Assembly: GCF_900323885.1 (NCBI RefSeq)
Contig: NZ_OOHJ01000018.1
Span: 3,397,001 to 3,461,000, forward strand
Direction of reading: 5' to 3'
DNA: 64,000 bases
DNA from: [Actinomadura] parvosata subsp. kistnae
GTDB taxonomy: Bacteria > Actinomycetota > Actinomycetes > Streptosporangiales > Streptosporangiaceae
The position numbers and the translations under genes are program-made. Below are positions 8,537 to 17,786 of this stretch, one piece after another. Each line of letters opens with the position of its first letter. Positions within the stretch are counted from its first letter, which is position 1. Below the pieces are notes generated by a model that was not told the DNA's origin, ran no database searches, and saw nothing but the letters and a program-made list of their open reading frames with translations.

Positions 8537-9001
8537 TCAACTCTGTCCGGCCGCCCGCAGCGCCTTGCAGGCCAGCGCCAGCAGCGTCACCACGACCGCC
8601 GCGACGCCCGGCCCGACCAGCAGCGCCGTCGTCAGCTCGCCCGCGTGCCAGGCCGCCGTCACGATCGCCGCCGACGTCAGCACCGCCACGCCGAACATGG
8701 CCCCCCACAGCGGCAGCACGTGCAGGTACGCGAACAGCAGCGGGAACGCCACCCACACGAACGGCGGCGCCGCCACGGCCAGCACGGCCCACCAGCCGGT
8801 CACCAGCCCCAGCCAGACCTGCCCGGCCACGGCCCGGCCCTGGAGCGCGGGGCCGGCGGCGTACAGGAGGCCGAGCAGCACCCCACCGGCGGCCGGCCAG
8901 CCGCGACCCTCGCGCAGCGCGCCGAGCACGGCGATCAGGAGCAGCCCGGCGGCCGTGACGTGCACGGACGATCTCAGCAGACGTAGCGGAAAGTCAGTCA
9001 T
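8537..9001 (-). CDS. Orphan membrane sensor domain of a DesK-type histidine kinase (no kinase part)
   Basis: A 154-residue protein of four to five membrane segments starting MTDFPLRLLRSSVHVTAAG. The N-terminal pattern and the final LLALACKALRA resemble the membrane half of actinobacterial DesK-type kinases just before the phosphorylation helix, but the reading stops there: HisKA_3 and HATPase domains are absent. The ATG overlaps the TGA of the NCS1 permease gene (TGATG), so the two are translationally coupled. It may be a truncated kinase or a stand-alone membrane accessory of the permease. The gene ends five bases from the convergent alkylsulfatase gene. Confidence 0.7.
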   Translation of the reverse strand: MTDFPLRLLRSSVHVTAAGLLLIAVLGALREGRGWPAAGGVLLGLLYAAGPALQGRAVAGQVWLGLVTGWWAVLAVAAPPFVWVAFPLLFAYLHVLPLWGAMFGVAVLTSAAIVTAAWHAGELTTALLVGPGVAAVVVTLLALACKALRAAGQS

Positions 9002-10431
9002 CAATCACCAACAGTAACAACACGGCGAGGCCGGGCGACAGCGGTGATCACGAAGTACAGCAGCCCGGCCAGCACGAGCGCGATCGCCACGCCGATGTTC
9101 GCCGTCCCGAACGTGCCGCTCTTCAGCTCGTCGCTCATCAGGAACCCGACGAGACCGGCGATGTTCGGATCGGCCGAGGTGATCAGCCCGAGGCCGGCGG
9201 CCGACGCCACGACCAGCGACACCAGGCCCTGCCAGTTGAGCGCGGGCGCGCCCGCCCGCAGCAGCCGCTCGTCGTACTCGCGCCCGCCGGCCCGCAGCCG
9301 CCACATGTCCACCAGGAAGATCGCGACCCAGGCCGCCATCACGACGCCGACGATCGCCAGGAACGCCTGGAACGTGGCCAGGAAGCTCGTGGAGACGAAC
9401 AGCAGGTAGTAGCCGCCGAGCACCATGAGCAGCCCGTCGACCAGCACCGCGTAGTGCCGCCTGATCGGCACGCCGAGCGCCAGCATCGACAGCCCGGACG
9501 AGTAGATGTCCATGATCGCGCCGGCCAGGAAGCCGCCGACGGCGGTCAGCAGGTACGGCACCAGGAACCAGGTCGGCAACGCCCCCGCCAGCGCCGCCAC
9601 CGGGTTGGCCCCCGCCTGCCCGGCCAGCGTGGGATCGCCGCCGGCCAGCAGCACCCCGAACACGAGCAGCACCAGCGGCGGCAGCGCGCCCCCGAGCGTC
9701 GTCCACAGGGCCACCGAGCGCGCCCGTGAGCGGGTGGGCAGGTAGCGGGAGTAGTCGGCGCCGCAGTTCACCCAGCCCAGGCCCAGCAACGTCATGGCGA
9801 AGATGACCCCGCCCACCCAGCCGCCCGCGCCCGACGTCGTCTCCAGGGAGCCCGTGCCGAGCCTGGGCACCATGAGCACCATGTAGACGACCGTCAGCAC
9901 GATGAACGCGTAGGTCAGGTAACGCTGCACCACCATGATCATTTGGTGGCCGTACACGCCGACCGCGATCACCACGGCCGCCGCGACGGCGAAGCACACC
10001 GCCGTGATCGGCGTGGACGCGCCTCTCCACGCGGGAACGAGCCGCTGGATGATCTCCGCGCCGCTCTGCGCCGCGAGCGTGACGAGCACGATCTCCCAGC
10101 CGACATTCGAGACGTACGAGAACAGCGTCGGCAGCTTGTTGCCCTGGTAGCCGAACGGCGCCCGGCCCAGCGTCATCGTCGGCACCCCCGACCTGGTGCC
10201 CGCGATCGCGACCAGGCCGACCAGCAGGAACGACAGCGCGTACCCGACGGCCCCGGTGACGATCGCGGGCACCACGCCCAGCCCGAGCCCGACCACGTAC
10301 ACGCCGAAGGCCACCCCGAACAGCGACAGGTTCGAGCCCGCCCAGGGCCAGAACAGGTCTCTCGGCCTGCCGTGCCGCTCCCGCTCGGGGACGGCGTTGA
10401 TGCCGTTCTGCTCGACCGCCATCGTGTCCAT
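9001..10431 (-). CDS. NCS1-family purine/cytosine permease
   Basis: A 476-residue transporter with about 12 membrane segments, typical of CodB/Mhp1-type NCS1 proteins. It has the N-terminal FWPWAGSNLSLFG before helix 1 and a central LGWVNCGADYSRYLP, the region around helix 6 that is highly conserved in the family. It imports nucleobases or related heterocycles with H+ or Na+. Its stop codon overlaps the start of the small membrane gene downstream. Substrate specificity cannot be assigned from sequence alone. Confidence 0.88.
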   Translation of the reverse strand: MDTMAVEQNGINAVPERERHGRPRDLFWPWAGSNLSLFGVAFGVYVVGLGLGVVPAIVTGAVGYALSFLLVGLVAIAGTRSGVPTMTLGRAPFGYQGNKLPTLFSYVSNVGWEIVLVTLAAQSGAEIIQRLVPAWRGASTPITAVCFAVAAAVVIAVGVYGHQMIMVVQRYLTYAFIVLTVVYMVLMVPRLGTGSLETTSGAGGWVGGVIFAMTLLGLGWVNCGADYSRYLPTRSRARSVALWTTLGGALPPLVLLVFGVLLAGGDPTLAGQAGANPVAALAGALPTWFLVPYLLTAVGGFLAGAIMDIYSSGLSMLALGVPIRRHYAVLVDGLLMVLGGYYLLFVSTSFLATFQAFLAIVGVVMAAWVAIFLVDMWRLRAGGREYDERLLRAGAPALNWQGLVSLVVASAAGLGLITSADPNIAGLVGFLMSDELKSGTFGTANIGVAIALVLAGLLYFVITAVARPRRVVTVGD

Positions 10432-10541
10432 GATCGGACGTTACCCATCCTTGCCCGGGAAACGAACCCGTCCCCGGCCGGAAGCAAAGAAACGCCTCAT
10501 AGGCGATATTTCATGGCTTCACGGGAAGTGTGTGCGAGGTG

Positions 10542-11976
10542 ATGGGGGAGACCAGGACCGACCCGCGGCGGCGCGCGCTGGCCGTCTGCCTGGTCTCCGC
10601 GTTCATGACCGGCCTGGACGTCAGCATCGTCAACGTCGCCCTGCCGTCCATCCGCGAAGGGCTCCAGGCCACCGAGGACGGCCTCCAGTGGACCCTGTCC
10701 GGATACGCGCTCACGTTCGGCCTGCTCCTGGTGCCCGCCGGGCGGCTCGGCGACGCCCGGAGCCGCCGGACGATCTTCCTGGGGGCCGTCGCCCTGTTCA
10801 CGCTCTCCAGCGCCTTCTGCGGCTTCGCCTGGAGCATGAACGTGCTCATCGTGGCCCGCCTCGTGCAGGGCATGGCGGCCGGCATGCTGAACCCGCAGGT
10901 CTCGGGCCTGATCCAGCAGATGTTCCACGGGTACGAGCGGGGCCGCGCCTTCGGCGCGCTCGGCGCCACCATCGGCGTCTCCACCGCCGCCGGGCCGCTC
11001 ATCGGCGGGGCGCTGGTCACCGTGTTCGGGGCCGACGCGGGCTGGCGGTGGGTGTTCCTGGTGAACCTGCCGATCGGGCTCCTGCTGCTCCCGCTCGCCT
11101 GGCGGCTGCTGCCGCGCCCGCAGCTCGTGCACACGCGGCCCGAGAGCATGGACCCCGTGGGCGTGCTGCTGCTCGGGGTCGGCGTGGCCGGGCTGCTGCT
11201 GCCGTTCATCCAGCGGCACCAGTGGGAAGGGGCCGCCAAGTGGCTGCTCGTGCCGGCCGCGCTGGCCGTGCTGGCCGGGTTCGTCACCTGGGAGCGGCTC
11301 TACCGGCGCGAGCCGCTGGTGAACCTGGAGCTGTTCCGCAAACGCTCCTACAGCCTCGGCTCGGCCATCGCGCTGTTCTACTTCGCCGGCTTCACCGGCA
11401 TCTTCTTCATCTTCACCCTCTACCTGCAGAGCGGCCACGGCTACAGCGCGCTGCTCGCGGGCCTCGCGATCACGCCGTTCGCGCTCGGCTCGGCGTCGGC
11501 CGCCATGCTCGGCGGGCACCTCGTGTCACGCATGGGGCGGCGGCTGGTCGCCATCGGGCTCACCCTGGTCATCGCCGGGCTCCTCGCCACCATGGGCGCC
11601 ACCGCGCTCGTGCCCGGCGCCGGGGCCGGGCACGAGCGCGCTGCCGCTGCTCGTCGCGGGCCTCGGCAGCGGCCTGGTCATCTCGCCCAACCAGGCCATC
11701 ACGATGTCGGAGGTGCCGCCCTCCGGAGGCGGGAGCGCCGCCGGGGTGCTGCAGACCGGGCAGCGCCTCGGCTCGGCCATCGGGATCGCGGCGGCCGGGT
11801 CGACGTTCTTCGGGTCGCTGGGCGCGGGGTGGCCGACCGCCTTCCGGCACGGGCTGGTCGTGGTGGTGTCGTCGGTCTCCATCGCCCTGCTGGCCGCCCT
11901 GTACGACCTCGTCCGCACCCGCCACGACCCGGCCCCGTCCCCGGCCAGGTCACCCGCCGACGAGACCGCACCATGA
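10542..11976 (+). pseudogene. MFS drug exporter, DHA2 (EmrB/QacA) family, frameshifted
   Basis: A 14-helix DHA2 exporter of about 477 residues once one extra base is removed. The N-terminal part carries the motif D1-like LDVSIVNVALPSI and the motif A region GRLGDARSRR. Around 11622-11625 (a GGGG run) the frame changes. The new frame continues ALPLLVAGLGSGLVISPNQ and then GSAAGVLQTGQRLGSAIGIA, the conserved TM11-13 region, to a stop at 11976. The unshifted frame yields only an Arg/Pro-rich tail. The start ATG at 10542 follows GAGGTG; a GTG at 10530 is possible. Either a sequencing indel or recent inactivation. Confidence 0.78.
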
Positions 11977-12308
11977 CGCCACGGCGCGCACCGGACGAGG
12001 CCGCGCGACGACACTACGGCGCACGCCGGATGAGGCCGTGCGACGACACTACGGCGCACGCCGGATGAGACCGCGCCACGACACTACGGCGCGCACCGGA
12101 CGAGGCCGCGCCACGACACTACGGCGCGCACCGGATGAGGCCGTGCGACGACGCCACGGCGCGCACCGGACGAGGCCGCGCCACGACACTACGGCGCGCA
12201 CCGGACGAGGCCGCGCCATGACGCCACGGCGCGCGCCGGACGAGGCCGCGCCACGACACTACGGCGCGCGCCGGACGAGGCCGCGCCGCGACGCCAGGAT
12301 GCGCGCGG
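11959..12308 (+). repeat. 35-bp tandem repeat array (about 10 units)
   Basis: Ten units of 35 bp (the last 34) follow directly, starting inside the last six codons of the MFS gene. Units differ by a few substitutions such as CACTA/CGCCA. Within and across units GGCGCG and CGCGCC are 13 bases apart and could pair, so the transcript would form a row of hairpins. There are no spacers, so it is not a CRISPR. Confidence 0.92.
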
Positions 12309-12345
12309 ACGAAGCCGCGCCATGAGGCTCCCGCGATCGCGGGTG

Positions 12346-13326
12346 TCATGAGGCCAGGAGGCGTGCCTCCACGTCCGGGTCGAGGCCCTTGAGGGGCCGG
12401 TCCGCCCGCAGGGGCGCCTGACCGCCGAGGCCGCGCAGCCAGGCCCACGTGTCGGCCACCGTCTCCGTCACCGGCCGCACGCGCAGCCCCGCCGCCACCG
12501 CCTTGCTCACGTCACCCCCGTGCAGGAAGTCGTAGTCGGCGCCGACCAGCCAGAACGGCAGCCCCACCCACGGCTCCACCCCGGCCGCCAGCAGCCGCTC
12601 CTCCTCGATCCAGCGCAGCTCGGCCCCGGACCCGGTCACCTTCACGCACGTCTCCAGCAGCTCTCCCATCGTCGTGAACCCGGGCGGCGACACCACGTTG
12701 AACGCCCCGCCGACGCCCCGCGCCCCCGCCTCCAGGCACCACACGGCGAGATCGCGGGCGTCGATGTACTGCAGGCCCCGATCCGCCGGCGCGGGCGCGA
12801 CCACGGCCCCGCCCCGGGCGATCCGGCCGAGCCACCACGGCAGCCGCCCGACGTTCTCGTGCGGCCCGATGATCAGCCCCGCCCTGGCCAGCAGCGCCCG
12901 GTCGCCGAACGCGGCCACCGCCCCCAGCTCGCCGCCCGCCTTGTTACGCGCGTAGGGGCCGTCGCCGTCGTCGGCCGAGGCCGCCACCACGGGCGCGCTC
13001 TCGTCGGCCCCGAACGGCACCGGCTCGGCGTGCACGGACCGGCTGGAGACGTACACGTAGGAGCCGGCCCGCCCAGCCAGCAGCGCGGCGGAGTCCCTGA
13101 CCGCGGAGGGCGCCCACGACCAGGTGTCGACCACGACGTCCCACTCGCCGCGCTCCAGCGCGGCGAGCCCGCCGGGCGCGGTGCGGTCGCCGCGTAACAC
13201 CGTCACCCCGGCCGGCGGCTCCTGGCTGCCCCGGTTGAACGCCGTGACCTCCCACCCCATCGCCAGCGCCTCGCCGACGACCACCCGGCCGACGAACCCC
13301 GTGCCACCCAGCACCAGAACCTTCAT
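12346..13326 (-). CDS. NAD-dependent epimerase/dehydratase family protein (atypical SDR)
   Basis: A 326-residue extended SDR starting MKVLVLGGTGFVGRVVV, with the nucleotide-binding GGTGFVG at residues 7-13. YVYVSSRSVHAEP precedes a catalytic YARNK near residue 134. Such proteins act on nucleotide sugars, or serve as reductases or RNA-binding chloroplast-like homologues. No pathway neighbours are present. The reverse strand upstream carries the orphan HAMP kinase. Confidence 0.83.
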   Translation of the reverse strand: MKVLVLGGTGFVGRVVVGEALAMGWEVTAFNRGSQEPPAGVTVLRGDRTAPGGLAALERGEWDVVVDTWSWAPSAVRDSAALLAGRAGSYVYVSSRSVHAEPVPFGADESAPVVAASADDGDGPYARNKAGGELGAVAAFGDRALLARAGLIIGPHENVGRLPWWLGRIARGGAVVAPAPADRGLQYIDARDLAVWCLEAGARGVGGAFNVVSPPGFTTMGELLETCVKVTGSGAELRWIEEERLLAAGVEPWVGLPFWLVGADYDFLHGGDVSKAVAAGLRVRPVTETVADTWAWLRGLGGQAPLRADRPLKGLDPDVEARLLAS

Positions 13327-13488
13327 GGCCCCCACCCTGCCCGCCGGGCCGGCCGCCCGTAAGTCATGCACGCCGTCAGCGGAATCGCCGGGAGCGAAAC
13401 ATGTACGGACAGTATCCGTCGATCATGTTGCGTCTGCCACGGGCGGGTAAAGGTTACTCACAGTGATGACAGGAAGGCGGGGACGGGA

Positions 13489-14592
13489 TTGACAACACGG
13501 TTGCTGCCAAGAGCCCGGCGGTCGCTTCCGCGCGGCCGGGGCCTGCTGCCACGTGCTCGTGGGTTGCTGCCGCGTTCGATCCGGGCGCGGCTGACCACGG
13601 CCGCGACCCTGGTGGCCGCGGCCGTGTTCGTCGGCGCGTCGGTCCTCACGCTCGCCACCGTGCGCGGGGCCGGCGCTTCCGCCGACGTGGACGCGGCGCT
13701 CAGGTGGATCCATCTGATGGTGTTCCTGGGCACGCCGCTCGTCCTGGTGATCGTCGCGCTGCTCACCTGGGCCGCGGTGAGCCACGCGCTGCGTCCCGTC
13801 GAGCGCGTACGCGCGGAGCTGGCCGAGATCACGGGCAGGGACCTCAGCCGGCGCGTCCCCGTCCCTCCCACAGGTGACGAGATCGCCGACCTGGCCGCGA
13901 CCACCAACCACACGCTCGACCGCCTGGAGCGCTCGGCCGAGACGCAGCGCCGCTTCGTCGCCGACGCCTCGCACGAGCTGCGCAGCCCCATCTCCGCCCT
14001 GCGCGCCCAGCTCGAGATGGCCGCCAGCTATCCCGACGAGACGGACTGGCCGGCCACGGGCACGCGGGCGCTGGCCGCCGCCGACCGGCTGACCGGCATC
14101 ATCGACGAGCTGCTGATGCTGGCCAAGCTCGACGCGGGCGCGCTCACGCAGCGCCGCGTGGTGGACCTGCGCGCGGTGGCGGAGGAGCAGCTGCGCCACC
14201 GCGCGGGCGGCCCCGTGCCGATCCTTCTGCGCGCCCGCGCGGCGGCCCCGGTGCTCGGCTCGCCGGTGCAGCTCGACCGCCTCCTGACGAACCTGCTCGA
14301 CAACGCCACCCGCCACGCCCTGTCCAGGATCGAGGTCGAGGTGACCGTACGGGAGGAGCAGGTGGTCGTGACCGTCACCGACGACGGCGACGGGATCGCG
14401 CCGGAGGACAGGGAGCGGGTCTTCGAGCGGTTCACCCGCCTGGAGAGCGCCAGGGCGAAGGACAAGAGCGGCAGCGGCCTCGGGCTGCCGCTGTCGCGGG
14501 AGATCGCCACGGCCCACGGCGGCACCCTGACGGTCGCCGACCACGCGCCCGGCGCCCGCTTCGTCGCCGTCCTGCCGTTGCACCGTGGCTGA
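13489..14592 (+). CDS. Sensor histidine kinase (HAMP-HisKA-HATPase)
   Basis: About 367 residues. A cationic N-terminal tail is followed by two membrane segments with a very short extracytoplasmic loop, a HAMP linker (LRPVERVRAEL onward), HisKA with RRFVADASHELRSPISALR, and HATPase_c with N box LLDNATRHA, DDGDGI and GSGLGLPLS. No response-regulator gene is adjacent, so it is an orphan kinase. No in-frame ATG or GTG gives a good start; the TTG at 13489, after AGGAAGG, is the best choice. Its first codons are built from a 21-bp tandem repeat. Confidence 0.85.
   Translation: MTTRLLPRARRSLPRGRGLLPRARGLLPRSIRARLTTAATLVAAAVFVGASVLTLATVRGAGASADVDAALRWIHLMVFLGTPLVLVIVALLTWAAVSHALRPVERVRAELAEITGRDLSRRVPVPPTGDEIADLAATTNHTLDRLERSAETQRRFVADASHELRSPISALRAQLEMAASYPDETDWPATGTRALAAADRLTGIIDELLMLAKLDAGALTQRRVVDLRAVAEEQLRHRAGGPVPILLRARAAAPVLGSPVQLDRLLTNLLDNATRHALSRIEVEVTVREEQVVVTVTDDGDGIAPEDRERVFERFTRLESARAKDKSGSGLGLPLSREIATAHGGTLTVADHAPGARFVAVLPLHRG
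13498..13581 (+). repeat. 21-bp in-frame tandem repeat, four units
   Basis: Four 21-bp units encode heptapeptides RLLPRAR, RSLPRGR, GLLPRAR and GLLPRSI, forming the basic cytoplasmic tail before the first membrane helix of the sensor kinase. Units are diverged in sequence but keep the phase. Confidence 0.75.
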
Positions 14593-14619
14593 GCGCGGCA
14601 GGGGCCTACACTCGGCGGC

Positions 14620-14925
14620 ATGGACCTGCGCGGGCTCTCCGAGGAGATCGAGTCCATCTCGCGGCGGTACGCCGATCACCTGGGCATCGAGCGCGACGAC
14701 ACCTGGTTCCTGCTCAAGCTGCAGGAGGAGGTCGGCGAGCTGACCCAGGCGTTCCTCATGCTCACCGGCAGGGCCAGGACGAAGGGCCGCACCGGGGAGG
14801 AGCTCGACGCCGACTTCAGGGCGGAGCTGGCCGACGTGGTGTGCCACGTGCTGCTCATGGCCCGCCACCACGGGGTGGACCTGGAGGCCGAGATCGCGCG
14901 CAAGTGGCTGGCCTGGAAACGGTAG
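14620..14925 (+). CDS. MazG-like nucleotide pyrophosphohydrolase
   Basis: A 101-residue all-alpha NTP-PPase. The first metal motif is LQEEVGELTQAF (ExxE) at about residues 30-41 and the second is ELADVV (ExxD) at about 68-73, as in MazG/iMazG proteins. These hydrolyse non-canonical or excess (d)NTPs to NMP and PPi. TACACT lies seven bases before the ATG with no ribosome site, consistent with a leaderless transcript. Confidence 0.88.
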   Translation: MDLRGLSEEIESISRRYADHLGIERDDTWFLLKLQEEVGELTQAFLMLTGRARTKGRTGEELDADFRAELADVVCHVLLMARHHGVDLEAEIARKWLAWKR

Positions 14926-14948
14926 GGCCCCGGCGGACACCGGGGCCC
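14925..14948. terminator. Bidirectional hairpin terminator between convergent genes
   Basis: A perfect 9-bp stem (GGGCCCCGG/CCGGGGCCC) with a six-base loop separates the MazG-like gene from the convergent nucleotidase gene. There is no T-run, as is common in actinobacteria. Confidence 0.65.
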
Positions 14949-14964
14949 CACGCTGGTCAGAGGA

Positions 14965-16770
14965 TCACTTGACGAAGGTGATCCGGTCGGCGGGAGACGG
15001 GCTGATGGGCGAGTGGGCGCCCAGGTAGGCCGTGAACGCGTCCAGGTCGATCGGGCCGCTCCACGTGTCGGTGCTCTGCGTGAACACCGAGAAACCGTCG
15101 CCGCCGCCCATCAGGAAGTTGTTGGCGGCGATCTTGATGGACTGCGTGTCCGTGACCGGCGTGCCGTTCAGCTTGATGTCGGACACCCGCGAGCCGACCG
15201 GCTTGGTCGTGTCGAAGGTGTAGGTGAGCGAGGACGACACTTGCAGGATGCGGTGCGTGATCGCGCCCGTCGTCGGGTTGGGCGTCCAGACCTGCTGCTC
15301 CAGCAGGGCCTTGAGCTGCGCGCCCGTGTAGGTCCGGACCTGCACGATGTTGCTGAACGGCTGGACCTCGAACGCCTCGCCGTAGGTGACGACGCCGTCG
15401 CCCTCGGAGCCCTTCTGCGCGTACGTCAGCGACGTCCTGATGCCGCCCGGGTTCATCAGCGCGATCTCGGCGCCGCCCGCCTTGGCGGATTCGAGCTGCG
15501 AGTCGGCGATGAGGTCGCCGAGCGCCGTCTCCGGCTTCGTCGTCGCGGCCGAGCTGTTGTTGACCAGGTTCGTGATGTCGGCCGTGATCGTGCCGATCTT
15601 GCGGTCGGCGACGGCGGCGCTGCGCGTCTTCCACGCCTGGACCTGCGCCTCGACCTGCGGGTCAGGGGTGACCGTACGCGTGACGACCTTGTTGTCGGCC
15701 TTGACCGAGGACCGGATCACGTCCTTGGTGCGCTTGTCGATCTGCAGGTCGATCTGGGTGAGCACGCGGCCGAACGACGACCCCTGCGTGTAGTAGCGGT
15801 CCTGGCCCGCCGGGTCGCTGGTCTTGCAGATGTACGCCTGGTGCGAGTGGCCGCTGATGACCAGGTCGATCTGCGGGTTCAGCTCCCTGGCGATGCGCGA
15901 GCCGGCGTTCGTGGTGTTCACCGAGCAGGCGTCCGGGCTCTGGTTCGGCGTGATCGAGTCGCCCTCGTGCACCAGGACGACCTGCGCCTTGACGCCCTTG
16001 CGCGCCAGGTAGGCCGACGCCCGGTTCGCCGCGGCCACCTCCTCGGTGAACTGCAGGCCCTTGATGCCCTCCGCGGTGACGATGGTCGGGGTGGTGGCCG
16101 TGACCAGGCCGATGAAGCCCACCTTCACGCCGTTGATCGTCTTGACGTAGTAGGGCGGCAGCGCGTACGTGCCGGTGTCCTGCTTCAGGACGTTCGCGGC
16201 GAGGAAGTCGAAGTCGGTGCCCTTCCACTCGCCCGCGGGCGAGCAGCCGTCCACGGGGTGGCAGCCGCCGTTCATCAGGCGCTGCAGCTCGGCGTAGCCC
16301 TCGTCGAACTCGTGGTTGCCCGCCGAGGTGGTGTCCAGGCCGAGCGAGCCGAGCACCTCCAGCGTGGGCTCGTCGTGGTAGGCGGCGGAGATCAGCGGGG
16401 ACGCGCCGATCAGGTCGCCCGCCGCCACGAGCAGCGTGTTCCTGTCACGGGCCTGCTTGATGTGCGTCGCCAGGTACGACACGCCGCCGGCGATCGAGTA
16501 CTTGCCGCCGGCGATGCCGGTCAGGGTGCCGTCCGTGTCGACCAGGGGCCCGTCGGGGTCGAGGATGCGGCTGGAGGAGCCGGACGGGGGCTCCAGGTTG
16601 CCGTGCAGGTCGTTGATGCTGAGCAGGCGGACCGGGACGGTCTGCTTGCCGTGGCCGCCATGGCCGCCGTGGCCGCCGGTCGAGGCGACCGCGGGGGCGA
16701 CGGCCAGGGCGATCCCGGCCGCGGCCGCGGCTCCGGCCGAGAGCAGCCGGAGGAGGGTGCGTGACGTCAT
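14965..16770 (-). CDS. Secreted 5'-nucleotidase/bifunctional UDP-sugar hydrolase family metallophosphatase
   Basis: A 601-residue exported enzyme. It has a signal peptide (MTSRTLLRLLSAGAAAAAG to AVAST), a GGHGGHGGHG spacer, then calcineurin-like metal motifs: INDLHGN near residue 51, GNHEFDEG near 155, and GHSHQAY. A 5'-nucleotidase C-terminal domain carries GDLIADS and NPGGIR, the substrate-stacking region. It removes phosphate from extracellular nucleotides for scavenging. There is no LPxTG or lipobox, so it is probably released. The ATG at 16770 gives the clean signal peptide; the longer reading from 16845 does not. Confidence 0.9.
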   Translation of the reverse strand: MTSRTLLRLLSAGAAAAAGIALAVAPAVASTGGHGGHGGHGKQTVPVRLLSINDLHGNLEPPSGSSSRILDPDGPLVDTDGTLTGIAGGKYSIAGGVSYLATHIKQARDRNTLLVAAGDLIGASPLISAAYHDEPTLEVLGSLGLDTTSAGNHEFDEGYAELQRLMNGGCHPVDGCSPAGEWKGTDFDFLAANVLKQDTGTYALPPYYVKTINGVKVGFIGLVTATTPTIVTAEGIKGLQFTEEVAAANRASAYLARKGVKAQVVLVHEGDSITPNQSPDACSVNTTNAGSRIARELNPQIDLVISGHSHQAYICKTSDPAGQDRYYTQGSSFGRVLTQIDLQIDKRTKDVIRSSVKADNKVVTRTVTPDPQVEAQVQAWKTRSAAVADRKIGTITADITNLVNNSSAATTKPETALGDLIADSQLESAKAGGAEIALMNPGGIRTSLTYAQKGSEGDGVVTYGEAFEVQPFSNIVQVRTYTGAQLKALLEQQVWTPNPTTGAITHRILQVSSSLTYTFDTTKPVGSRVSDIKLNGTPVTDTQSIKIAANNFLMGGGDGFSVFTQSTDTWSGPIDLDAFTAYLGAHSPISPSPADRITFVK

Positions 16771-16877
16771 GACAGGAACGTTACGGCGTGACGCTATGCA
16801 ACAAATGTCTGAAAGGTAACGATTGACGGGACTACCTGCTGGCACTGTTCGCCATGGGGACGCCTAGAGTTCGTCGT

Positions 16878-17786
16878 GTGGGTGCGCACGTGAAGATCAG
16901 GGAACTGCTCGGCGACCGCGACGTCGCCGAAGTGCTCGACGTCGTCGAGCAGGCCACCGAGGCGGACGGCGTCCGCCCTCTCAACGAGCACGTGATGCTC
17001 CATCTGCGCTACGGCGGAGATCCGCTGGCGCGGTCGTTGCTGCTGCGCACCGACGACGGCACGCTCGCGGGCTACGCGCACGTGGACCCCACCGACGAGG
17101 TCGAGGGCCCGAGCGTGGAGCTGGTCATCCACCCGGCCCATCGCCGCCAGGGCCACGGCACGCGGCTGCTGCGCGCCGTACTGGAGCTGACCGGGAGCCC
17201 CGTGCGGCTGTGGGCGCACGGAGACCATGCCGGAGCCGGCGCGCTGGCCGCCGCGTTCGGCTTCGAGCGGGTGCGCTCGCTGTGGCAGATGCGCCGCTCC
17301 CTGTTCGCCCCGCTCGCCACCTACACGCTGCCGGACGGGGTGACGCTGCGCACGTTCGTGCCCGGACAGGACGAGGAGGCGTGGCTCAAGGTGAACGCCG
17401 CCGCCTTCGCCCACCACCCCGAGCAGGGCGCCTGGACGATGGACGACCTGCTGCGGCGCGAGCAGGAGCCCTGGTTCGACCCGGAGGGCTTCTTCCTGGC
17501 CTACCGCGGCGACCGGCTGGCCGGCTTCCACTGGACGAAGATCCACGGCTCCTCCGACCACGGCCACGAACCGCTGGGAGAGGTGTACGTGGTCGGGGTG
17601 GACCCGTCGCAGCAGGGCACCGGCCTGGGCCGCTCCCTCACCCTGGCCGGGCTCGTCCACCTGCGCGCGCGTGGCCTCGCCCAGGCGATGCTGTACGTGG
17701 ACGAGACCAACACGGCGGCGATCCGGCTGTACGAGTCCCTCGGGTTCAACCGGTGGGACGTGGACGTGATGTACGCGCCCCAGTGA
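16878..17786 (+). CDS. mshD: Mycothiol synthase
   Basis: About 302 residues with two GNAT domains in tandem. The first has RRQGHGTRLLRA as acetyl-CoA loop. The second has GVDPSQQGTGLGRSLT followed by LYVDETNTAAIRLYESLGF, the strongly conserved MshD C-terminal signature. It transfers acetyl to Cys-GlcN-inositol, the last step of mycothiol synthesis, an actinobacterial marker pathway. TAGAGT at 16865-16870, seven bases before the GTG at 16878, looks like the -10 of a leaderless transcript; a GTG at 16890 is the alternative start. Confidence 0.92.
   Translation: MGAHVKIRELLGDRDVAEVLDVVEQATEADGVRPLNEHVMLHLRYGGDPLARSLLLRTDDGTLAGYAHVDPTDEVEGPSVELVIHPAHRRQGHGTRLLRAVLELTGSPVRLWAHGDHAGAGALAAAFGFERVRSLWQMRRSLFAPLATYTLPDGVTLRTFVPGQDEEAWLKVNAAAFAHHPEQGAWTMDDLLRREQEPWFDPEGFFLAYRGDRLAGFHWTKIHGSSDHGHEPLGEVYVVGVDPSQQGTGLGRSLTLAGLVHLRARGLAQAMLYVDETNTAAIRLYESLGFNRWDVDVMYAPQ

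Noticed and set aside
6497-8986. A very long plus-strand open frame (over 800 codons) overlapping the alkylsulfatase gene
   Set aside because: It is the +2 shadow of a G/C-rich gene: almost only Arg, Pro, Gly and Ala, with no family motifs.
11959-12308. CRISPR-like regularity
   Set aside because: The 35-bp units are contiguous, with no spacers and no cas genes nearby.
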